Translations under genes and position numbers: made by a program
Notes under the pieces: generated by a model
Seen by the model: only the letters and a program-made list of their open reading frames with translations
Database searches by the model: none
What the model was told of the DNA's origin: nothing
Virus record (IMG/VR): IMGVR_UViG_3300026519_000028
Coordinates: 1 to 37,949 of that record
DNA: 37,949 nucleotides
Strand: one strand, 5' to 3'
From: a virus
Part shown: piece by piece, positions 14,190-21,259 of the stretch
How positions within the stretch are numbered: the first letter of the stretch is position 1
Layout of the letters: each line of letters starts with the position of its first letter

Positions 14190-15869
14190 CTAGTAGTTGG
14201 TATCAAAGATGTCCACCCCGCCCACGGGGTGACCATCGTCGGTAACAACGGGAACGGGTTCGCCAAAACCTGTTCCCGTTTTTTCTTCCAGGCGCACGTC
14301 GAGCCCGGCATTCATTGCCTCCACGTCTTCGAGGGTATCGGTGTGGGTGATGGCCAGGTTGGCACGGGCATCCGCCTCATCCAGTTTGCGCTGCAGGCGC
14401 TGCCGCTGGCCTCTGAGCCGTTTCTTCTGCATCTCCTCGACGCGCGACGATGGCAGGTAGGCCTTGGCGTTCACCAGCGTGGCGTCGCAGATCCAGCGTT
14501 TTTCTTCCCGGGTCAGAATCCGCACGGTGGTGTCATTGTGGATGTCGTACTCCACCACCAGATGCTGGCCGTTGTACGCGATCAGGTCGGGGGCCATGTA
14601 TTCGCGGTTATGCAGCTGGATGCACTGACGCCGCACCATGCGCTCGGCCTGCGGCCGGCAGATGGCGGCCGCCGGGGTGTGCAGCGGCGCGCGTTCCAGG
14701 TTGGACCACAGTTCGGCGGGCGTCTGGCCGTCCAGCGCCGAGTGCACGCGGTGGTTGTAGCGATCTATCCAGGCGCCGAGGGCGTCCTTGTAATCCTGCA
14801 GGCTGGGCGGCGTCCGTTTGCCGGCATTGACGTCCCGCACATATCGGGTGATCACCTCGTCGGCCATGTCCGCGCCGCAGTAACTTTCCCAGCGCTTACC
14901 GAAGGCCTCTTCCATCGTGCGGAACCAGCGCTCTACCTGCCCCTTGCCCTTGGAGTTGCCCGGCAAGGCGAACACGGTGTCGATATTCCAGCGCGCGTAG
15001 AATCCCGTACTCTCATCGTTCATCAGCTTGGCCTTGAAGCCACTGCCGTTATCGATATGCAAGCAGGCGGGCACGTGATCCCAGGTCAGCATGGCGTGGC
15101 TCAGGGCAAACAGCGTGGTCAAGGCCGACTCCGCCTCGGAGATAAACCAGCCGACGATGTAGCGGCTGCGCACATCGATCCACACCGTCAGCTCGGGGCG
15201 CCACAACCTGCCGGTGGCCGGGTGGGCCAGGTACACGTCACAGGTGTGCCCGTCGCCCTGATAAACGAAGCCCACCGGCAGCTCGCCGGTGTCCCGGCGG
15301 TGGAAGGTTTTCTGCGTATCCCGGAACAGCTTCGGCCCAAGTCGGCCGCGCGACAGCACCCCCTGGTCGGCCGGCAGGGCCTTCAGATACCGTCTTACCC
15401 GGGAGGCCGTGGCGGACTCAAAGCCTTCTTCTTGCAGCCACTCGGCCACGGCGCTCATGGCGGGCTTGCTGGGCAGCGCATACAGGTGCTGGGCACGCAC
15501 CTCCCAGCCATACACCTTGCGCTGGCTGCCCTTGTATGCCGGCGCCAGGCCGCACATCCCGCCCCGCCGGTAATCGCCGACCCAGCGATAGAGCGTGCCC
15601 TTGCTGGGCGGCCTGTCACCGCCCTTGCGCCCGAGCCGGCGCGCGGCATCGACGACGGCGCGCGACGCCCGCCCGGTTTCGATGGTCAGGTACAGGTAGT
15701 CGATGGCCGACCTGACCGATCCGCCATCACGGGCCCTGTCGAGCACCGCCTTGACCAGCGTCGCGCGCAGCGCGATGGTGTCCCGGGTCTGCTCCGGCAG
15801 CCGTTGCCACGCATCCAGCAGTGGGGCGGGCGCGGCCGGCGTCATGTCCTGGCGTTTGGTCTGCGCCAT
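14190..15869 (-). CDS. A: DDE transposase A (MuA family)
   Basis: 559 residues. The N-terminal part has helix-turn-helix segments for end binding (SKGTLYRWVGDYRRGG, residues 89-104). The RNase H-like core carries the catalytic triad Asp206 (YQGDGHTCD), Asp273 (LHIDNGSGF) and Glu313 (GKGQVERWF). A C-terminal beta-barrel region (REYMAPDLIAYNGQHLVVEYD) and a basic helical tail (KKRLRGQRQRLQRKL) follow. It cuts and joins the phage ends for integration and replicative transposition. It is shorter than Mu A (663), lacking an obvious enhancer-binding domain at the N-terminus. It starts 3 bases after the upstream stop. Confidence 0.96.
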   Translation of the reverse strand: MAQTKRQDMTPAAPAPLLDAWQRLPEQTRDTIALRATLVKAVLDRARDGGSVRSAIDYLYLTIETGRASRAVVDAARRLGRKGGDRPPSKGTLYRWVGDYRRGGMCGLAPAYKGSQRKVYGWEVRAQHLYALPSKPAMSAVAEWLQEEGFESATASRVRRYLKALPADQGVLSRGRLGPKLFRDTQKTFHRRDTGELPVGFVYQGDGHTCDVYLAHPATGRLWRPELTVWIDVRSRYIVGWFISEAESALTTLFALSHAMLTWDHVPACLHIDNGSGFKAKLMNDESTGFYARWNIDTVFALPGNSKGKGQVERWFRTMEEAFGKRWESYCGADMADEVITRYVRDVNAGKRTPPSLQDYKDALGAWIDRYNHRVHSALDGQTPAELWSNLERAPLHTPAAAICRPQAERMVRRQCIQLHNREYMAPDLIAYNGQHLVVEYDIHNDTTVRILTREEKRWICDATLVNAKAYLPSSRVEEMQKKRLRGQRQRLQRKLDEADARANLAITHTDTLEDVEAMNAGLDVRLEEKTGTGFGEPVPVVTDDGHPVGGVDIFDTNY

Positions 15870-15872
15870 GAC

Positions 15873-16835
15873 TTATTTCACCTTCCGCGGCCGGCCGCGC
15901 TTTTTCTGCCCGCGGCGGTTTTCGCGGACGATCTTGTCCGCACGGCTCTCCGCCAGCAGATAGTCGCGCATGGCCAGCGCCCTGACCGCCTCGTCGTCCG
16001 TCAACACCGGTACGTTATCCAGGTCGATGGGCACATAGTCGTCGCCGATGGTTTCGCGGAACCAGTGCATCAGGTAGGCCGCCTTGGTGTAGACCGCCTG
16101 CAGGTTGACGAACAGGGTGGTGGCGCCGGCGGAATACTCGGTCTGCGCCTTGTTCCTGTCGTCGCTGAGATCCGGCGCCGCGGCCAGCTCCGTCATCAGC
16201 TGCTCAATGTCGTCCAGGTGCAGGGTGGCCTGTTTGGCCAGCACGGAGCTCTCCACCCGTACCCGGTCGATGCTGGGCGGGTATTGGAAGCCGGCCGGCG
16301 TCTGCGCCTGGCTGGCGCTGGCGCGGGCCTGCTCCTCGCGCATCTCGGCCTTTTCGAGGTCGTGGCGCGCCTTGCGCAGCTTCTGCTTGAGTTCGCGCAC
16401 CGACATTCTGTCAATGGCGTCAAGGTCCAACTCGTCTGTCTCGACGATCTCCGCCAGGCTCTCGACGGGGATGCGCGCCAGCTCGATGAGTTTGCTACCA
16501 CCCAAAAGCGTAAACGCTTTCGTTTTTGCGGGAGGCAGCGTCATCAACATGCGAGCCACACTCATCGCTTCTTGCGCTCGCTGTTTGGATATGTCGCGCT
16601 CTGCCAGGGCTTTGCCAAACTCGCCATGCCCAAGACGCTCCTTCAGCATCAGGTAGGCTAGGCCGCGTTTGGCTGTGTTGATCGAATTCTCGTTCTCCAG
16701 CTTGGTTACATATTCCAGCAGGTCGCTGGTTTCTTCCGGCAGGTCAACGTCAATTCGCTTCTTGATCTTTGTGATGCGGTCAACATCTTGTTGCGCGTCT
16801 TTTTCATAAGGGGCCATGATCTTTTTGTTTGTCAC
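15873..16835 (-). CDS. Early protein with coiled coil and C-terminal AT-hook (DUF3102-like)
   Basis: 320 residues from the GTG at 16835 (MTNKKIMAPYEKD), chosen because AGGAGA lies six bases upstream; the frame upstream of it overlaps the next gene. The middle (ALAERDISKQRAQEAMSVAR, then KLIELARIPVESLAEI and LDAIDRMSVRELKQKL) recalls DUF3102 or ParB-like helical domains. It ends in KKRGRPRK, an AT-hook for minor-groove DNA binding. Lying between the Ner-like gene and transposase A, it may be a DNA-architectural or replication factor; this is inferred. Confidence 0.75.
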   Translation of the reverse strand: MTNKKIMAPYEKDAQQDVDRITKIKKRIDVDLPEETSDLLEYVTKLENENSINTAKRGLAYLMLKERLGHGEFGKALAERDISKQRAQEAMSVARMLMTLPPAKTKAFTLLGGSKLIELARIPVESLAEIVETDELDLDAIDRMSVRELKQKLRKARHDLEKAEMREEQARASASQAQTPAGFQYPPSIDRVRVESSVLAKQATLHLDDIEQLMTELAAAPDLSDDRNKAQTEYSAGATTLFVNLQAVYTKAAYLMHWFRETIGDDYVPIDLDNVPVLTDDEAVRALAMRDYLLAESRADKIVRENRRGQKKRGRPRKVK

Positions 16836-16866
16836 TGTTGTTCTCCTGGTATCAAATTCCCGAACG

Positions 16867-17178
16867 TCAGGACTTTTGCCCGGGCTGCAACTCACGGCAC
16901 TGATTCAGCTCAATGGCCAGGGCGGCCATCAACGCGCCCATCCCCTCGGCGATGCTCAGGGAGATGCGCTCCATGATTTCGTAGGTGTGCCGTTCGGTGG
17001 TGCACGGCGCGAAGGATCGCCGTATGGCAGCCGCGGACTCGGCGGCGGTGTCGGCGGTGAGGATCAGGTGGCGGATGACATCCAGGTCCACCTTCAGTTG
17101 CTCGAAGCGGTCGGCCTCGCTCAGGGCCTGCGCGACGATGTCGCGCGGTGTGTTTGTGGCTTGGTTGGTGTCGGTCAT
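16867..17178 (-). CDS. Helical early protein, unknown function
   Basis: 103 residues from the ATG at 17178, which overlaps the previous stop as ATGA and has GGGAGA before it. It is mostly helical (DIVAQALSEADRFEQLKVDLDVIRHLIL, split by a short loop) and has two cysteines. It has no recognisable motif. It belongs to the first genes of the leftward operon. Confidence 0.65.
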   Translation of the reverse strand: MTDTNQATNTPRDIVAQALSEADRFEQLKVDLDVIRHLILTADTAAESAAAIRRSFAPCTTERHTYEIMERISLSIAEGMGALMAALAIELNQCRELQPGQKS

Positions 17179-17654
17179 GGTGTTTCTCCCAGTTTGAGTT
17201 GCAGGGTGCGTTTGCGCTGTCGGGCGCGTTGTTCTTCCACCAGGGTCTTGCCCAGTTCGGCGGCGATGTGTTCGTGTTCGTCGATCAGGTGCAGGCCCAG
17301 GGCGCGGGTCAGCACCTCGACAGGGCTGACGATGCCGCGCACCGCCCAGACCAGGGCGGGCAGGTACTCGGCCGGCATGGGCCGGTCCTCGGCGCTGCTG
17401 GCCAGCCAGCCGTCCAGCTGGCGCTTGGTGACGATGGCCTCTTCCGGCAGGCACAGGTTCATGCGCTCCACCACCCGCTGCCGGGAGAGGCCGTGCTGCG
17501 CCGCCGTGCGCAGGGCATAGGCCATTGCGCCGCGCAGCTCGTCGCGGATGTACAGGTCCGGGGCGTTGCCCGCCAGGTAGACGGGCTCCGCCTCGTCCAG
17601 TCGCTGGAACAGATCGGGCTGATTGGTGGTGAAACTGGCTGCCTCTTTAACCAC
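17175..17654 (-). CDS. Early protein, unknown function
   Basis: 159 residues from the GTG at 17654, which has GGAGG eight bases upstream; a TTG at 17660 is possible but too close to that site. The sequence AMAYALRTAAQHGLSRQRVVERMN, then TKRQLDGWLA, suggests helix-turn-helix-like packing, and the C-terminus is basic and helical (RARQRKRTLQLKL). DNA binding would fit its place right after the Ner-like gene but is not shown. Confidence 0.65.
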   Translation of the reverse strand: MVKEAASFTTNQPDLFQRLDEAEPVYLAGNAPDLYIRDELRGAMAYALRTAAQHGLSRQRVVERMNLCLPEEAIVTKRQLDGWLASSAEDRPMPAEYLPALVWAVRGIVSPVEVLTRALGLHLIDEHEHIAAELGKTLVEEQRARQRKRTLQLKLGETP

Positions 17655-17741
17655 TGACAAAGCCTCCAGGTTCGCCTACGCTGGGCATACAGGGTTGGCG
17701 AGGGGATGGCAGCGGCTGTAGGGGGCACGCCCGGGGCTGTC

Positions 17742-17972
17742 TCATGATGCCCTCCGGCAGGATTTGCGGACCTTGGCGTAGCGTCCGTCGGGGAACATCT
17801 TGTTGAGGGGCAGGCCGGTGACTGCTGAGATGTGATACGCGATCTTGCGGCTGGATGCCTGGCCGCGGATAATCTGGCTAATGGCTGAACGCTGCACGCC
17901 GAGGTCGTCCGCGACCTTGCTGGGTGGGTGTCCGGCCTTGACCATCGCCGCGTAGATGTCGGCATAGTGCAT
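17742..17972 (-). CDS. ner: Ner/Nlp-like DNA-binding regulator
   Basis: 76 residues from the ATG at 17972 with AAGGAGA before it. The helix-turn-helix is PSKVADDLGVQRSAISQIIRG, and the following HISAVTGLPLNKMFPDGRY matches the Ner/Nlp ending, where Mu has PEVIWPSRY. Ner proteins turn down early transcription and also repress the repressor promoter, acting like Cro. It is the first gene of the leftward early operon, as ner is in Mu. A basic tail (AKVRKSCRRAS) follows. Confidence 0.85.
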   Translation of the reverse strand: MHYADIYAAMVKAGHPPSKVADDLGVQRSAISQIIRGQASSRKIAYHISAVTGLPLNKMFPDGRYAKVRKSCRRAS

Positions 17973-17996
17973 GGTGGTCTCCTTGTGTTTTGCGGT

Positions 17997-18023
17997 GGCG
18001 GTCTGGCGGGACCGCCGTTTTTT
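17997..18023 (+). terminator. Intrinsic terminator pointing toward the repressor
   Basis: GGCGGTC (17997-18003) pairs with GACCGCC (18010-18016), loop TGGCGG, and GTTTTTT follows on the plus strand. It lies in the 5' leader of the leftward early transcript, where it has an A-run and cannot act as a terminator in that direction. It would stop rightward transcripts coming from inside the early operon before they reach the switch region. Confidence 0.7.
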
Positions 18024-18033
18024 GGTTTGCGCG

Positions 18034-18049
18034 CCTGCATAAATGCAGG
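18034..18049. promoter_or_regulatory. 16-bp dyad in the early leader
   Basis: CCTGCAT AA ATGCAGG (18034-18049) is a perfect 7-bp dyad just downstream of the predicted early start site. It is a candidate Ner-like operator, placed where binding would block the early promoter. It differs in sequence from the 18066-18083 dyad, which would suit a different protein. Confidence 0.5.
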
Positions 18050-18060
18050 GTGTAGGCAGG

Positions 18061-18089
18061 AGTATTGTGCACAGACGTGCACATGTCAA
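18061..18089 (-). promoter_or_regulatory. Leftward early promoter (sigma70) with embedded operator
   Basis: On the minus strand TTGACA (18089-18084, perfect -35) is followed by a 17-base spacer and AATACT (18066-18061, four of six matches to the -10). The spacer is filled by the dyad TGTGCAC AGAC GTGCACA (18066-18083), a likely operator for the adjacent repressor. Transcription would start near 18054 and read ner and then the transposase genes. Binding by the repressor would cover both promoter elements and keep the lysogen silent. Confidence 0.75.
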
Positions 18090-18107
18090 CATGATAATTG
18101 AGAAAAT

Positions 18108-18536
18108 ATGAACCCTATCGGGAATAGATTAAAAGAGGAGCGGGTTCGCTTGGGGTATAGCCAGGATGTGTTTGCAAAATTTGGCGGAACTGGTAGAAGG
18201 ACACAGGTAAACTATGAAAAGGGCGAGCGAGCCCCAAGCACTGATTACCTCGCCGGCATAGAGAAAGTTGGCGCCGACATCAATTACATCATCACCGGTG
18301 AGCGTCTGTTTGATCCGGAATTGAAGGCGCTGCGCGGGGCGGCCAGAGACAAGGCCATCCTGGAGCGGATCGTCGCGGTCGAGGCGTCGCTGGGCATGCG
18401 TTTCACGGAATCGCAGGTCATGACCCTGCTGGGGTACGCGCGTCAGCATTGCCCGACAGCCGATGCCTTGACGTCGTTTGTCCGGTCCGCCTTTGAGGTG
18501 GCCGGCGTCGATCTTCCCGCCGCCAAAGGCGAGTGA
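18108..18536 (+). CDS. Lysogeny repressor, XRE-type helix-turn-helix protein
   Basis: 142 residues, transcribed opposite to the early operon. Residues about 4-60 are a classic HTH_XRE domain (NRLKEERVRLGYSQDVFAKF, then YEKGERAPSTDYLAGIEKVG, INYIITGE). The C-terminal half is helical, with no S24 LexA-like peptidase, so RecA-induced self-cleavage is not expected. It most likely binds the dyad in the early promoter and prevents transposition. A GATAAT box lies 10 bases before the start, but a good -35 is not seen, and the ribosome site is weak. Confidence 0.88.
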   Translation: MNPIGNRLKEERVRLGYSQDVFAKFGGTGRRTQVNYEKGERAPSTDYLAGIEKVGADINYIITGERLFDPELKALRGAARDKAILERIVAVEASLGMRFTESQVMTLLGYARQHCPTADALTSFVRSAFEVAGVDLPAAKGE

Positions 18537-18919
18537 TCCGGCGCTAGCATTGTGTCTTTTGCCTGGAGGCGGCGGCCAGGCCCCGGGCGGCATCTCTCAA
18601 ATCGTTTTTGGTTTTGTTTTGGTAGGGTTGTCGTCGATAAAAACAGGCAAACGGGAAGATTCGGTACCAGGGTGCCGGGTAGCGGGTCCGAGTCGTTGAA
18701 ACCGACTTTAAGGGTGTTTGGGTCGGGCCGCCACAGAGGGCCGTAGAGGCGCTCTGTCGGGCCTGGCGCTGCGTAGGGTCGCGGATCGCGCGTTATCGCG
18801 GCACGGGCGTTTTTAAATCGGTTTTGGTAGGGGTTGTGTGTGCGCGTATCGACCTGACGGCCTGTCGCCGTGCTCGCACCCGGAAGGAATGGTGTTTTCA
18901 ATCAATCAAGGAGGATGTC
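18537..18919. other. 383-base non-coding stretch with a repeated motif
   Basis: No gene is supported here on either strand. The motif TTTTGGTAGGG occurs near 18617 and again near 18823, each followed within one base by TTGT and preceded by AAATCG-like sequence. Two short hairpins are possible, one with ACAGAG/CTCTGT near 18733-18757. The stretch could hold the promoter of the DUF4124 gene, an untranslated RNA, or the scar of an insertion of that gene. Confidence 0.45.
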
Positions 18920-19399
18920 ATGCGTTATCTGTTGCCACTCATGTTTCTGTTCACTCTGCCGGCGCAGGCGGCGGTCTACAAGTGCGTGGTCGACGGCCGG
19001 ACCACGTTTTCCGACCGGCCCTGCGCCGCCGATGCGGCCCGCGTGGAGATGAAGGTCTACCGTCCGTCGGCCGACGAGGCGGTGCGGGCCGAGGAGCGGG
19101 TGCGCGGGCTCCAGGCGACGCTCAGCGCAAAGCAGGACACGCGCCAGCGCCGGCGGTTGCTGCGGAATATCCGCGACGCGGAGGATGAGATCGCCAGTCT
19201 GCAGCGTGCGATGGACGATGAGCACCGCGCGCTGAAGCAGAAGAAGCGGCGAGCCAGCAACAATCTGGCCGGCGCCACCTGGGAGGAGAGCATCTCGACC
19301 GAGATGCGGGCGGTGACCTCGCGTTATGTGGCGAAGATCGATTTCGTCAAGGAGCAGCTGGCGCGGTACCGGGCCGAGCTGGATCGCCTCGACGACTGA
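18920..19399 (+). CDS. Secreted DUF4124-domain protein, probable cargo gene
   Basis: 159 residues from the ATG at 18920 with GGAGG six bases upstream. MRYLLPLMFLFTLPAQA is a signal peptide with an AQA cleavage site. The mature start AVYKCVVDGRTTFSDRPCA is the DUF4124 pattern (YKC...G...TFSDRPC). The rest is a charged coiled coil (LQATLSAKQDTRQRRRLLRN onwards). It is isolated between repressor and head genes, flanked by non-coding DNA, and resembles a chromosomal envelope protein rather than a virion gene. It is probably expressed in the lysogen. Function unknown. Confidence 0.82.
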   Translation: MRYLLPLMFLFTLPAQAAVYKCVVDGRTTFSDRPCAADAARVEMKVYRPSADEAVRAEERVRGLQATLSAKQDTRQRRRLLRNIRDAEDEIASLQRAMDDEHRALKQKKRRASNNLAGATWEESISTEMRAVTSRYVAKIDFVKEQLARYRAELDRLDD

Positions 19400-19408
19400 G
19401 CCGCCAAA

Positions 19409-19428
19409 AAGCGTAAGCGTTTACGCTT
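19409..19428. terminator. Hairpin after the DUF4124 gene
   Basis: AAGCGTAA (19409-19416) and TTACGCTT (19421-19428) form a perfect 8-bp stem with loop GCGT, ten bases after the stop codon. No T-run follows, so termination is uncertain. Its right half contains AAGCGTTTACGCTT, whose reverse complement also occurs inside the AT-hook gene at 16506-16519. Confidence 0.45.
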
Positions 19429-19433
19429 CTGCC

Positions 19434-19521
19434 ACAAGCCCCAGCGCGCGTGAAAATTTGCCAAATCGCCACGCGCGCGCCGATTTGGTAATGACAAGCC
19501 CCAGCGCGCGTGAAAATTTGC
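19434..19521. repeat. 28-bp direct repeat with 60-base period enclosing a hairpin
   Basis: The 28 bases starting ACAAGCCCCAGCGCGCG at 19434-19461 recur exactly at 19494-19521. Between the copies, CCAAATCG (19461-19468) and CGATTTGG (19481-19488) form an inverted repeat around a GC-rich loop. No gene is supported in 19400-19633. The unit could be a host-type repeat carried in with the DUF4124 gene, or a control site before the rightward late genes. Confidence 0.7.
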
Positions 19522-19633
19522 GCCGCTTGACCTGCCGGCGCGCCTCGTTCAGCCTGTAAGGGCGTCCCTGCCGCGTTGGCGGTGAATCATTTCACCGCTG
19601 TTTGCCGCGCCGCCTCTTGTTCATGATCGCCTC

Positions 19634-20794
19634 ATGGACACACACCGAGACTTCAAAGGCCTCACCGATTGGTTCCCCGTCTTCCGGGCTGGGCGTCAGA
19701 CGGATTCGCGCGGCCGTACCGCCCACTATTCACGTGACGACCTCGATCAGATGGTCGCCAATCATGACCCGGCGCACCCCGCGCCGCACGTCATCACCCA
19801 TAAGGAACTCTATTCGCCGTTCGCTTATGCCCGCACCGCGGAGCTGAAGCGTGAGGGTGACGTGCTGTTCGCCAAGGCTGCCGATGTCGAGCCGCAGTTC
19901 GAGCGTTTGGTGAAGGATGGTCGCCTCTCCGAACGCTCCGTGCGCATCCGCAAGACGGACAAGGGATGGAGCGTGGGACATATCGCCTGGCTGGGCGCCG
20001 AGCCGCCGGCCGTGGAGGGGTTGGCGCCGGTGCAGTTCGAGCAGGACGAGCAGTCCGTCCACGATTACCAGATGGACACCTACGCGGCCGGCGCGCTGGT
20101 GCGCATGATGCGCCGCATGCGTGAGTTCCTGATCGGCAAGTACGGCGTCGACGAGGCCGACCGCGTAATGCCGGATTACGAGATCGAGGTTTTGAACGAC
20201 GATGTGCGCCAGGCGGAAGACCCCGCGCCGTCTTTCAGCTCCGGCGAAGAGCCGTCCGCAGAACACCCCGCAGGAAACCCAGAAGAGGACACCAACATGC
20301 CCGATTTTACCCAGGCCGACTTGGACGCCGCGCGCGAGGAAGCGCGCCAGCAGGCGGAAGCCGATTATCAGCGGCAGCAGGACGAGCTGCGCCAGCGGCT
20401 CGACGAGGAGCGTCGCGCCCGTCTGGCGGCGGAGTTCCAGGCTGACATGAATGCCTGGACGGAAGAGAATCTGCTGCTTCCGGTGCAGGCTGAGGGGCTG
20501 CTGGAATTCATGCTGCAGCTGTCGGATGCGGATGGCGCCGAGTTCGAATTCAGCGCCGGCGACGAGAGCAAGAAGGTGACGCCGCTGGCCTGGTTCCGTG
20601 ACTTCGTGGCCGGGCTGAAGGGGCACGATCTGACCCGCGAGCAGGGCGGCGATGATGGCGCCGGCGTAGACGCCACGGACGCCAACGCGCTGGCGCGCGC
20701 CGCGCAGGATTTCCAGAAGGCCGAGAAGGTGGCCGGGCGCGATATCTCGATGGCGGCCGCCATGCAACAGGTGGTCGCCAAGGCTGGCGGCTGA
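19634..20794 (+). CDS. Head maturation protease with C-terminal scaffold (Mu gpI/gpZ-like)
   Basis: 386 residues. The N-terminal 150 (DWFPVFRAGRQTDSRGRTAHY, VITHKELYSPFAYARTAEL, RLSERSVRIRK) fit the Mu I-type capsid protease. The C-terminal half is a charged coiled coil (REEARQQAEADYQRQQDELR) typical of scaffolding protein. It drives head assembly and then removes scaffold. No strong ribosome site precedes the ATG at 19634. It is the first gene of the rightward structural operon, cut off from the packaging genes that precede it in Mu. Confidence 0.85.
   Translation: MDTHRDFKGLTDWFPVFRAGRQTDSRGRTAHYSRDDLDQMVANHDPAHPAPHVITHKELYSPFAYARTAELKREGDVLFAKAADVEPQFERLVKDGRLSERSVRIRKTDKGWSVGHIAWLGAEPPAVEGLAPVQFEQDEQSVHDYQMDTYAAGALVRMMRRMREFLIGKYGVDEADRVMPDYEIEVLNDDVRQAEDPAPSFSSGEEPSAEHPAGNPEEDTNMPDFTQADLDAAREEARQQAEADYQRQQDELRQRLDEERRARLAAEFQADMNAWTEENLLLPVQAEGLLEFMLQLSDADGAEFEFSAGDESKKVTPLAWFRDFVAGLKGHDLTREQGGDDGAGVDATDANALARAAQDFQKAEKVAGRDISMAAAMQQVVAKAGG
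20297..20794 (+). CDS. Nested scaffold protein, internal start (gpZ-like)
   Basis: An in-frame ATG at 20297 has AAGAGGA upstream with GAGG eight bases away. It would give a 165-residue protein beginning MPDFTQADLDAA, which is just the scaffold half of the protease gene. Mu makes its scaffold Z from an internal start in gene I in the same way. The ribosome site here is clearly better than the one at the full-length start, consistent with more scaffold than protease being needed. Confidence 0.65.
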   Translation: MPDFTQADLDAAREEARQQAEADYQRQQDELRQRLDEERRARLAAEFQADMNAWTEENLLLPVQAEGLLEFMLQLSDADGAEFEFSAGDESKKVTPLAWFRDFVAGLKGHDLTREQGGDDGAGVDATDANALARAAQDFQKAEKVAGRDISMAAAMQQVVAKAGG

Positions 20795-20838
20795 CCAGGT
20801 CGACGCAGCCTCAATCATCTACTGACACGGAGAACAGC

Positions 20839-21219
20839 ATGAACCCGTTACTGATCAAGAATTTTACCGCCCTGGGCGCAATCGCCCGTTATCGCATCGT
20901 CAAGTACGGCGCGGCCGATGGCGAGGTGCTGCAGGGCGCTGCCGCCACGGACGCGCTGCTGGGTGTCGTCGCCCTGCCCAGTGATGTTGGCGCGGTGGCT
21001 GGTGAGCATGTTGACGTGATCACCCACGGCCTTGGCGAAGTGGAATACGGCGGCGCGGTGACGCGCGGCGACCCGCTGACCTCGGATGCTCAGGGGCGTG
21101 CGGTCACTGCCGCGCCCGCCGCCGGCGCCAACAACCGCATCATCGGTTTCGCCAACGTCAGCGGTGTGCTGGGCGATATCGGTCAGGTGGATATCAGCAA
21201 GGGGCAGGTCCAGGGTTAA
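20839..21219 (+). CDS. Capsid decoration/cement protein (DUF2190-like)
   Basis: 126 residues, rich in glycine and alanine, with ATDALLGVVALPSD, GEVEYGGAVTRGDPLTSDAQGRAVTA and NRIIGFANVSG, the beta-rich pattern of DUF2190 proteins found before the major capsid gene. These sit on or stabilise the outer capsid surface. GGAG lies before the ATG. It stands between scaffold and capsid genes as in many siphoviruses and transposable phages. Confidence 0.8.
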   Translation: MNPLLIKNFTALGAIARYRIVKYGAADGEVLQGAAATDALLGVVALPSDVGAVAGEHVDVITHGLGEVEYGGAVTRGDPLTSDAQGRAVTAAPAAGANNRIIGFANVSGVLGDIGQVDISKGQVQG

Positions 21220-21259
21220 TTCCGGCCGCAACCAATTACCTATATAGAAGGAAGACGAA

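Noticed and set aside
14049-16661. An 870-codon open frame on the plus strand opposite the transposase
   Set aside because: It is antisense to two clear genes (transposase A and the AT-hook protein), shows no family motifs, and is explained by the GC-rich codon bias of those genes.
17647-17745. A 32-residue frame starting by ATGA overlap at the ner stop
   Set aside because: It is Pro-rich without structure and overlaps the next gene's start; the overlap alone is not enough.
18443-18901. A 152-codon minus-strand frame across the repressor end and the 383-base gap
   Set aside because: It overlaps the repressor gene, lacks a ribosome site, and has disordered composition.
19730-20818. A 362-codon minus-strand frame opposite the protease/scaffold gene
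   Set aside because: The plus-strand gene has recognisable protease and scaffold regions and an internal start; the minus frame has no motif.
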